From positions 42,050,759 through 42,114,758 of the forward strand of contig NC_087063.1 of assembly GCF_963678635.1 (NCBI RefSeq): a stretch of DNA of 64,000 nt, read 5' to 3'. The DNA comes from Symsagittifera roscoffensis. Taxonomy: Eukaryota; Xenacoelomorpha; Acoela; Convolutidae. A program made the position numbers and the translations under genes. Of the stretch, positions 44,801-56,800 are shown one piece after another; the stretch's first letter is position 1, and the number at the start of each line of letters is the position of its first letter. The notes beneath the pieces are model-generated. The model did no database searches. It had not been told where the DNA came from and saw only the letters and a program-made list of their open reading frames with translations.

Positions 44801-47800
44801 TTTAAATGTCAATGAACCTACTGAAGCATTTTGATAGATCCCGTGGGTTTTTTTGTAAAGAGTCAAAAACTTGCATTTTGCACTTAGTCTTATGGCTTTG
44901 TAAATTAAATTTGAAGAGGTAGGCTAAAAGGAAGGCAGATTGCGCTCTCTAATTAAGCTCTCCAAATGGAACAAAAAAATGCGAATGATTTCTAGTTTTC
45001 AAAATGGAACTTTTATGATTGACACTTTGAAATGGAAATGGACTTGGAAATGGAGATCTCAGCGGAATTAAAAGTTATCTACTGCAGTCTTCTAAATTTG
45101 GGCTAGTCTTATCTATGAAAGTGTCAATCATAAAAGGAATTACGTGATTTACAGAAATTTTCTGTGAAACTTGAAAGTTGATTTTTTCTTTCAGTTTCCT
45201 TGAGCTCCTTGACACTTTTCTAACTGTCTGTTAGCCATGCTTTTTAAATTCCATTCCCGTGTACAGCTTGTATAGGTTTTTAAAAATGGGGTTGAACTTT
45301 TTGTTGTTGATTTTCCAGTGCTCCGCCGAAGCCCTAAAAGGATCAAATTTTGCCTTTTTGGAAAGTTTTGGCAAAAGAAGTGAGAGGGGAAATTTCAATT
45401 ATTTATTTTGATATTCGGGAACTGTCACATAATTGATTCCCAAGTCTGTTTGATGCGGAAATTTTAGATACGAATTATCAAACAATCATTTAACTCTCCA
45501 AAAGTTTGTTAAATAGCACATCGAAGTATGCAGAAACGTATTGTTTAGATGTAGAATCTGAGTTATTAGACATTGAACCTTGTAATATTTTGGTATGTTT
45601 CAAATTCAGACAGAGCCAGTTGGCGACTCCCAGTCGGAGCAGAACTTCTGTCAATTCCTAAGAGGGATATTGAATGATCACAAGGACGTGGTGACGATGC
45701 TGGCCAGTGGCTTCAAAGATAGCAGCCGCTATCTGAACATGGACAACAGAAGTGCAAATCAGCTGTACAGGAGTGATGTTGCATTGGTATGTCAGACTCA
45801 ATGTGATACCAATGCTATTCACACTAAAATTACAGCTAGGGAATTGGGTGATTTTACTTTTTTTTTTAACTTATTACTACTTTTCTTGAAACCCATAATT
45901 TCAAACAGCTCTCGCTACCCAAGAATACGTCTTTGAAATGTTTTAAAATTGAAAATATTTTCCAACAAGAAAGATGTTTCAGCAATGGTTACCTAGGTCA
46001 GAGCGTTTTGTGCTAATTGAGCAGCTAGCAGACACTCTAATTGTTGATGACGGTGCTTTTGCGTGGGCCCAGTGTTGCATTTCGCTATTCATAATCTGGT
46101 TGTTTCAGGAAATGAGAGATGTTCGGACGTTTCTGGACAGGATGCTCACAAGCAGGCTGGGCTTGCGCATGCTAGCAGAACATCACTTAGGCCTACACAA
46201 CCATCGGGTTAGCAACCGCTCGACACTCAGTTGTTCTGAAAAAGCGTTTTAAAATGTAAATTGCTTGCACGTATTTTAGTGCACCTGACCACCCAAAGGG
46301 TTAACCCTTCAGTACTATTTTGTTTTTTCACCATTTCTCCTAATTTCTTTTAAATCTTTGACCTGTTTTTGATAATGTTTTTGATAATGAGCAGAAATGG
46401 CTCATTATAGTGGTCTACAAAATCAATTTTGTCGATCTAAAAAATAGTATCTAAATTTTTTGTAGTTTTTTTGGCCACCACCCCTGAGAAAATCCTAGAT
46501 AAGCTCCATTTGGAAGATTGCTAAACAACAGCAGGCATGAAATTAGAGCTCGAAAGCAGGATGAATTTTTCTTATCTATTGAATTTTGAGGTCATTTTGG
46601 AGGGCAGGAAAGCTTCTTCACTCTTTGATCTAATTTGGCTTAAATGGGTTATGGATTACGGAAGATGGTGGAAAAATGTTGCTTAATTAAGACGAGCATC
46701 TCGGGTGTTCTTTGGTATTGAATTACTTCTAAGATAGCTGAGCCCCTCAATCAGCCCATCCCTATCTGCGTATCTCAAATATAATAAGCTCCTGGCTCAG
46801 TTTTATTTGTATTTTCTGGAGCTTATTATCTCAAGAAATTGGTCAATAGCGTCATGTTTTTTCGTTTTCGGAATATTAATTGATCACAAATTTGGTTTGG
46901 AAAAAGGTACTCTTGAACTTGAGTGCTCAAATAAAATCATATCATGTTTAACCAAGCAACGAGAAAAATCAGGGGTATAATTTTTTCAGGGGTAAATTTA
47001 ATCGGCCATATGCCTAACCCGCAAGCTAATTATTTAAGGTTAAATGTGGCTATCTTACAAAAGCACGTGCGGTTTGAATCCGTAAGTATATAATTGCTGG
47101 ACACCATCACTGTTGATGACAGAAGTTTTACCATAAGTTTTGCAAACCGAATTTTTTCATGGAAGTGACTCGCGCTTCATACAAGCTAAGAAAACAAATC
47201 AACAAATTCTGATCAACATAAAAATAAAGCCACTTAAATCTCTCTTAATTGTCACTCATTGCTTGAAATAAGGCTGTTGTCTTTTGATGCAGTATAAATA
47301 AGCTTTTGACGAAAGATTTGTTTATCATAACAATCGGGTAAGATAACTTCAGCTAGTTACAAATCTTGTCTCTTGTGTTAATAATAGTAGAATTGTTCAT
47401 CATGCTTGGTATCATTATGTTATCGCAACGTTATAGTTTTCCAAAATTGAGTTAAAATGTAATGGGGGTGGAAAAGAGCCATAATCTTAATCTAATTGTG
47501 GCTTTTGTTTTTTATCAAGACATTAATGTCAAATCAATGCAGCTTGTGTGCATCAGAGGTGAGATTCAGTCTCTATTCTATCTCAATGAAAGCTTCAAAT
47601 CCCCCTTTTTTATAGCTTTTTCCTTTCCTAATCTAATCACACCGCGAGCATCGGACGGGCGGACTGGACGAACAAAGAAAGCCGTCTGATCTCATAATGC
47701 AATCTAATCTTGCCTTCCCGCCTTTCTCTGCAATCATAACTTGTAATTATTATTTTAGCTCAATTGAAATAGCCCTAAGAGAATTACCTTCTTCCCCTTT

Positions 47801-50800
47801 TATCCTTATCTGTCCCAAAAAAGCGCCCTAAAAGGGCGGGACTTTGAGCTATGAGTTAGGCTAATTTTGACGCCAATAGGTCATGAAATCTGTAATTTAC
47901 GTCCCATACTTGCTATGCACATTTAAGCTCAGATTGGTGGTGCTAAATTTGGGTTCAATTTGCACTTCATTTATTTAGTCTCTAGAATAGTTGAAAAGAG
48001 TCAGAAATTACGCACTTAAACTGTTAGTTGGAAATTTAAGATAGAGTAGGGAGATTGAGAAGCTGTTATTGGCATTTAAAGCGTTATCCTAAGCATCCAA
48101 GTTCGAAAAGACTGAGTTTTCCACTTTTGATTAAACAGGCATTTTTGAGTCAAGTTGAAATTTTAAGTTCAAGATATCCTTTGTGAGAAGTTAGAGCTGA
48201 CTGCAAAGAAAGTAATAATCAATTCCAGATTTTGCTTTTTACGCTTACGATTAGCAAGCGTTATCAAATCGGAATATAGACTTTTTTCCGGTTAACAACT
48301 TGTTTACCAGAATCACTTGTATGTTGGTTCATACTAATTCAACTTTTTATGCGTCTCCAGCACGTAGCTTGGAGATGAAGAATACGCCTGGGACGGCAAA
48401 GTTTGTGGGTTTTTTTGACCTCGGAACTTTTTTGACCTCGGAACTTTTTTTTTCAAACTGGAAATATACCTTTCCAAAAAACGTCGGCCGATTGTTTGTC
48501 TGCTTATGTTTTGTCGGCTTAGTTGCCACATGATAAACTTGATTTTGAATACGCAATTTTCAGTTTAGTTACTTTAAGTGCTTTGAATTATTCCTGTAAT
48601 TTGTAATTTTACTAGTCTTGATTTCGTATAAATAACTGTTTTTTTGTGGCTTAAACTTTTTATTCGACTTAAATGATTTCGGCTTAAGTTTTATTGGCTT
48701 AGGGAACTAATTTGGGGTCGTTTCAAGGAAAGCATAAGTTTTATGCTTCGTTCCGGATTGAACAACATGCTAAAATTCTTAGAATAGAATCTATGTCGAA
48801 GTTTTTCATTTTTTTCAGACCTTTTGGGCTTTTCTGCGATTTTTATAAATTTTTATGACGAAAACGACTTCTGAAGTATTTTTTCATTTTGATTTTTTTC
48901 GTTTGGTGTTAATCACGGTCATTCATTTCTTGTATCGCAAATGGCGCGATGCTCCGTGTAAAAGTCAATAAATTACGATGTTCTTGAATGAACAGTTGAT
49001 TTATCTTGAAAATGCATTCCTTGTTCGATTCATTCGAAGTATTTGTTTGGCTCCTTTTGAAGATTATATAGGTTAAATGGTTTGAAAGAGTCTACAGTGA
49101 AAGAAAGACCTGAGTCTACGGTAAAAAAAAGTATCGAATTTGAGTTGAAACTGTATGTACGACATTCGGACACACTCACGTGCCCTTTGACCGCACTGAA
49201 ATCAGCGCATCAAATTTACTCAATTATCAGCCCATAAGTACATAAATTGTCCAACTATCCGTAAATCAATGGCATCGGCAACAGGTGGGAAGAAGAAATT
49301 AGAATTTGCTTTTGAAAACGTATTCATTTTGTAAATTTAATTGGGAAAGTTTACACATGATAGAAGAGGTATAAATCATATGCCATGCTGTTTTTCCGGC
49401 AATGCATCCAAAAATTCTGGTTTGTTTTATACAAAAAGTTTCAGCTAATTAGAGCATTCTTTTCTACGCCAGTTTTTTTCTTGAAGTTGAATAGTCGATG
49501 AACGTCGCGAAGACTTTTATATAGGTCTTGGCGAAATTTTTGTTTTTTTTTCCAGGAAAAAGTCTTAAAATTCTCCAAAAGTGCAGTAGTGCATTCATAC
49601 ATACTAATGCATTTATGAAAACACAGTGATTTTTATCTAAAAAATAGAATAAAAATAAAAATAAATAAATAAAGAAAAAAATAAATTTTTCTTAATAAGT
49701 TTAAATTTTTTTCTGCCTGTTTTGAAGTTTTTTGCCAATTTTCGGGACTTCGCATTTTTGTGAAAAGAATTCCAAAGCAATTTTTTTGGGCATATCTATT
49801 TGCTACAAAAGTTCATCAAATTTGTGGTGAAAATTTAGATTGTTTGCTGTTTCTGCGGAACTGTGAAATTAGTTATCATGAGTGATTACTGTACTTTGGC
49901 GTTGGATCGAATACCGGGTCGGATTAATTGCGGGCTTTACTTTCTCGCTATGTTTGAGTGTTTTCAACGTATTTTTTGCATGTTTATTGAAAGAATTTTT
50001 TCACGCTTAAGCTATATTTTGCATTGCAATGGTTAAGATTTTTTGTTCCAATTTTTCAGTTTGGTTTCAAGGATTATTTTGTTTATTTTGATGTTAGCAA
50101 CCCAATAGGGGGCTACTATCAGGTTTTCCCTACGGGCTGCGAATTTGGTTTTCAATTTGAACAGTTCACACGACAATTTTTTCAAAACTTTTCAGAAAAC
50201 TTAAATTGGAAAATAATCAAAAACATTGAAATTCTCAACCAAGTAGTTGGGTGCTGACAAAGTAATTTCAGGGGTTGCAGCTCTTGTTTAAAATTTCACT
50301 GTTCAGATCCTTGAGTTTTTGAGATATGACGTTTTTTTCGTGATTTTTTAAAAGGTTTCAGAATACTGAAATTTATTTTTTCTTCTTCAAAGTTTGAAAT
50401 TCCCAACCCTGTATTTGAGGGCTGTCTGATTACTCTCAGGAGTTGCGAATGTTGCCTACAAATATGACTGCTCAGTTTTTTGTAGTTTTCCAGATATGAC
50501 GTTTTTTTTTGATTTCAGAAAACCTAAATTTGATTTTTTTCTTCAAATTTTGGAATTCCTAGCCCTGTAGTTGGCGGATATATAGTACTCTGAGGGATTG
50601 CGAATCTTGCCTCCAAATGGGACTACTCAAGTCCTTGTAGTTTTCAAGATATGACATTTTTTGTGATTTAAAAAAAAAGTTTATAAAACTTCATTTTAAA
50701 TTTTGTTTCAAATTTTGAAATTCCTAACCCTGTAGTTGGGTGCTGCCACAGTGCTCTCAGGATCTGTGATTTTTGTCTCCAAGTATGACTGCTCAAATAC

Positions 50801-53800
50801 TTCTAGTTTTCAAGATATGACGTTTTTTGTGATTTAAAAAAAATTCAGAAAACTTCATTTTAAATTTTGTTTCAAAATTTGAAATTCCTAACCCTGTAGT
50901 TGGGTGCTGTCAGGCTACTCTCAGCGATTTTTACAGAAAACTTAATTCAAAATTTTTTTTAAAAAAAAATTGAGACTCATAACCCTCTAGTTGGGGTTTG
51001 TCAGTGTATTCTCGTAGGTTGCGAATGTTGCCTTTAAATATGACTGCTGAAATCTTTATATTTTTTGTGATATGATGAGTTTTATGGTTTTTCAAAAAAA
51101 ATGAGAGAACATAAATTTGAAGTTTCTCAAAATCCTGAAATTCCCAACGCTGTAGTTGGGTACTGTGAGAGTACTCTCAAGAGTTACAAATCTTGCGCTT
51201 AAATGTGACTGCTCAATTGGTTTTAGTTTTCGAGATGTGTCGTTTCAAATGTCATTTATAATCATTCAAAGAACGTAGATATGAAAAGCTTCACAGAACT
51301 TTATGGTGTTTCAAAATTTGAAAACTTTTTAAACCAAATTTGAAATTACCAACCCTGTAATTGGGTGCTGTCAGAGTAGTTTCAAAGGTTACAGATCTTG
51401 TTTCTAATATCGATTTTTTATGAGTTGTTAATAATTCGAAGCACCGGAGGTCCGTTACACGCTAGTTGAAATTTAAATGGACATCTCTGACACATATGTC
51501 CATATGCGATTTTTCGATTCAGTTCAAATTTATCTGCTGAAACTTAGAAAATTCTGTTCTCCAATAACGAAATCGGAATTGGTGCAAAAATGTGATTTTT
51601 TATTTTCTGATGTCGCAACGGAATAAAAACTTCAATTTTTTTCTATTGATCCAGTTTTCTCAAATTGAATTTATTGTATGAAAAAATGTCAACTGTTAAC
51701 TGTTGTCGAAATTCAAAAAGCTTTAAGGTCCTATGTTTTTATACTTGGGAAGTTGAAATCTTCTTCAAAAAACAAGTCAGGTTTTAGTTTCCTTGTTTGC
51801 ATTGACTCTTTTCCAACTGTCTGTTGGCTATGTTTTTGTAGCTCCTAAGCAGCTTTATGCGATGTTTTGTTTGCTTGAGACTGAATTTGAGGATAAAGCT
51901 ACACTTGATGAAATCACAACGTATGAAAATCCCCCACCATATTTTTAAATCTCATCCGCGCTAGTGTCAGATAAAAAAATTAACTCGCAAAAATGTGTTA
52001 TAGAGTGAATAAGAATTTTGGAATGGGACTAAGACAGTATAAAAATGGAAAAAGTTGCACCAGAACAGAACTATTGTTATCGTTTGATTAAAAAGACAGA
52101 TTAACAGAGATAGCTTTCAAATAGTCCATCTGCGTGTAATTGGCCGCAGGTATCATCGATTATTTTTCATTCTTATCTGATAATACTGGTTGACAGTTTT
52201 ACCATTGATATGTCGGAAATGACAATGTTAATGCCTATGCAGCAAAGGAGTGTATTTTTTGTCTTCCCGATACTGAATGACATATCGGAAGTTTCTGCCT
52301 GCAAAAATGAAGTATCTTTTTTTTGGTTTCTGGGAAATTTTCTCGACACCATACTTGATACTTGTTTGAAACCCGAAGGCATCAAATGTGTCCTGTCGCT
52401 TTCCAGGAAGAAAATTTTGGATGCAGTGAACCGCGTGCCACCAACGAAGCATTGCTCGGTGTAGATCTTTTTTATACAAAAAATTTCTGCCAGCTTAAAG
52501 GTTTCGTCTAAGTTGAGAGCGTAACTGTTGAGGACATCAATTTTTTGTTGCAAAAGTTCGAAAGCAGTTCGGTTGGGGTTGTTTTCATGGCCACTAAATT
52601 TTTCAATGATAGCGATAACAGGCTTTCTGAAGAGCATTTAGGTGTGGAAAATTCCAAAACTTATTTTCTATTAGCGAAGCTTATATCGGCTAATTTGTAC
52701 CTTGTGTCAGATTTCACCATAAGCTTGACCCGGTTTTTTTTTCTCAGGAGAACTTTGTGGGTATAGTGCAGACAGACTTCAGCGTGAAAAGACTGGCCCA
52801 GAAATGGGCAGATTGGTGCAGGCGACTGTGTGAACACACTTATGGGATCTCTCCAGAGATAGAAGTCAACGGACACTTGAATGTAGTTTTCCCGTACATA
52901 CCACTGCCGCTAGATTACATCATGCCGGAACTGCTCAAAAATGCACTTAGGTACGCTGAAGTTCCTTTATCCGCTGGCTTATAAAGGAGGTCATATCGTT
53001 TTTTACTACAGGGTGGAGCTAAAGGTCGTTGCATCGAATTGAATCTGAACTATTAGGCTATGAAATGAATTCCTGATGTTTGATCATGATTTTTAACGGT
53101 GAATTAAACAGTACTTTTGGGTCATGTTCTTAAGTCATTGCGATAATAGAGACCCAAATGTCTAATCCGAGGAAATAAGTAATTTTTCTTCTTTTGGTCG
53201 GACTCAGGTTTAAATACATCGTCTTTTGCAGAGCGACAGTTGAGCTGCATCGGCAGAGGTACAACAAGGGCTTCCGGCAGCAGGCCATTCCGAAGGTAGT
53301 GGTCACAATAGCCAATAACGAGACAGACTTCATGCTCCGTATCTCAGACAGGGGAGGCGGGGTGCCCAGTGGGATCTACAGCAAGATATTCCACTACAAC
53401 TTCTCAACTGTGAGTGACTCCAATGGCACCCAGTTGTTTGACACGATTGTGGAGGAATCGAACCACGGAACGGGGCCCATGCACGGGTAAGTGTTATCCG
53501 CACAAGCGAAGCGTAGTGTTATATTGCGTTATTTTTTTCTGATGACTGGAAAAAATAGATAAATAAAATTATTCTGCCTAAATTCACATCTATGCACGGT
53601 GAATGTATCGCTTAACTCAAAATAAATGTAGTCGAGCTCGTGAGGAGACAATTCCGTGTCTGTACAAAACAGTCCAATACAAAACAGTCCGGAAAATATG
53701 AAAACGAACGAAAAAACAGTCCGGTACAAAACAGTCCGAAAAACAGTCCCAAGTAATAATTGTCATTTGTCCAATAAACATTAACAACAGAATAGTAACC

Positions 53801-56800
53801 GCCGCAGTCGCGCCAACGTGTTGCGAGCTTGCCAAGAAAGGGTAGGACTCTTTGCAAAATTTAGAGCCGGTTATCGCGGCGACTTAAAACCGGACTGTTT
53901 TGTATCGGACTGTTTTTTGCTCATTACATGATTTTTTCGGACTGTTTTGTATATGCACCGATAAATCGTACCAGGCAACAATTCATAATAGTAGTTTAAG
54001 CGGGGAACATTGATTCACGCTCAGTATTGAAGGAGAAACAGTGACCTTCATTGAGAATAGTCGGTTCTAAACTGCTCTTTTTTGCTTGCCACGAATTTAA
54101 AATATCGCACACTTCAATGGCGAATCTCAATACTTTATTCGATGAAATAAAAGATACAGAAAATATTTATCCGAAATTGAAAGACCTATTACAAGGGCTA
54201 ATTGAGAATGTAAATACTAAGGATGATTTCATTGTTGGATTGCAAAATCAGGTGTATTTTCTAGAGAATAAAGTTAATGAAATGGAAAGATATAGTTCAA
54301 AAGATTGTGTTATTTTGCAAAATTTACCTTTACGTCCAGGAAATTTTACCCAAGATGTCCTGGCCTTTTTTAACTGCGTTATGGGCGCGGAAGTGAACAG
54401 CTACGACCTGAAGACATGCCATACCCTCGGCCCTGTGACTCAAAACCAAAAATGTGTGGTTATAGTGAAATTTGTCTACTTTGATATAAAAAAAAACAGA
54501 ATTTATGGCAGAAAAAAGTTATTGAAAGATTTTTTGCACCCTGAAAATAAGCAACCAGTGTATATAACAGAGAGACTTACTCAGCGCGATTCAGAGCTTC
54601 TTGATTATTCTCGGGGTTTGGGAATGTACACAGTTACATATAATTGTGCTCCTCAAAACATGGCTCTCGGACAATGATCCTTTTGGCATTTATAACTTAG
54701 AAGGTTATGACAATATTGTTTGTGCAAACCGCGTAAACGCTAGAGGTGGGGGCGTTGCAGCTTTCATTAAAACTGGCCTTAACTTTAGTTATTTCAAGTT
54801 ACCAGTCAGTTTGGAGCACATCGTTATCAAAATGTGTTTTGTCGATCACCCTCCACTAAATGTTTGCATAAAATATCGTCCACCAAATCTCAAACTAGAC
54901 CTTTTATGAAATTAGTTGAAGATTTATTTGAAGTGACCATTATGGACTTATATGTGACCTAAAATTTACGTCAGAAAAGCAAAACGTGGATTCTTATCAA
55001 TCGAATTTCAACTAAGATTTACTATTGAATGATGATTATTGCTTAAAATTTTTGTTTTCGCTAAATAATCGATTGAACAAAATTGATTTGATGATCCTAA
55101 CCTTAACATCATTGAAATGACCCAAATTTTGATTGATGAATTTTTAAAGTATTGCCCAAAAAAATCGAAAAGAATAAAAACAACCACCCATGGATTAATC
55201 TCAAAATTAAGAGAATGATAAATAACCAAAATGTGTTATACAAAAAGTGGGTTCAGACACCATCCTTTGAAAACAGAAACAATTTCACCTCATATAGGAA
55301 CAATGTTATTAAGGCTACAAGGGAGAGTAAACGCCGGTACTATGATAACATGTTAACGAGGAAGAACTCGTCCGTAATTTTTGATGCTTTTAATCATTTC
55401 TGTGGTTAAAAAAAGTGTGAATACTGCTTCGTTCGATGTTAATTTTTTCAATGAACACTTTGCTACTATTGGAGAAAAACTAAAAGAAAACTTCAAACAA
55501 AACGTGTAGAGATCAAATTTTCCAGTTAATAAAAACACGTTCGTTATATATGATACCAATCGACATTTAATATCTGCTTCAAAATAGTGTTTTTCTAATT
55601 TTCTCAAAATTGCAAAAATTTTACCATTGCATACAAATGGCAACAAAACTGAACCCGGTAACTACCGTCCCATTAGTTTTTTGTCTTGTTAAAGTAAACT
55701 TTTTCAAAAACTAATTTTCAAGCGCATATCCATTTTTGCCGCTAAAAACAGCTTGATTGATAAGCATCAGTTTTGTTTTCGAAGTAATCATTCCTGTACT
55801 TATGCCGTTTTGTCCATTAGTGACTTTTTTCGCGAATCAATTGATAATGAAAACTTTGGTTACTCCTGCTTTATTGATTTGAAAAAAGCATTTGATACAG
55901 TTGATCGGACAATTTTGCTTGACAAACTTTATCAATATCGGTTCAGAGGGAAAATTCACAAGTTAATGTTAAACTATCTTACAGAGAGAAATCAATATGT
56001 TTATTCGAATCAATCGGTCTCGAAAATGCGAGAATGTACAAAGGGTGTTCCTCAAGGTTCAGTTTTGGGACCATTTCTGTTCCTTCTATACATAAATGAT
56101 ATGCCGTCGGCCAGCAACGTTAAATTAACATTATTTGCAGATGATACAACGGTTGTTGATGCTCAAAAGTTTGCATCCAAAACGAAATTCCAGAGAATTA
56201 AATAAAATTTGTAATTGGTGCAACAATCTTTTGGGAATAATGTACTCGCCGAGGTTTCTGATTTTAGGAATTCAATGGACAACAGACTCAAATTTGAAAG
56301 TCATATTAAAAGTGTTTGTGCTAAATAAGCTAAATTTAACGGTTTACTATTCGAGGGTAGAATTTATTTCTCGAAAAATGTGCCGGTTAAATTTTATAAC
56401 TGCTGTGCAAAGTTAATCATTTCGTACAGTTTAATTGCATTTGGTGCAACATCAAAAAGCCTATCAGAAAAAATATTTTTAATGCAAAAACGTATTTTTA
56501 AAACTATTTGGTTCAAGAGAAAATTTGATCATGCCTCATATATCCTACATTCGTTTGAGATTGAAACCGTTTTTGACTGATATTTCAGACAAATATTCAA
56601 AGAAACTTTTAATCAACTTCGTGGTAAAACTCCCATTGAAACTTTTAATTTGGAATCTCTAAATAATCATGGGGTTACTCGGGCCTCTGTGGCAAAAACT
56701 TTACCAAGCATGACAACTAGAACACAAATAATGCAGCGTTCATGCATAAATGTGTCTCTTAAATGTTATAATTTTTTGAAATCAAACGAGCTGATACCAG

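Noticed and set aside
48300..48533. 77-codon frame in BCKDK intron 6
   Set aside because: It falls inside a dispersed repeat whose other copies have no conserved frame.
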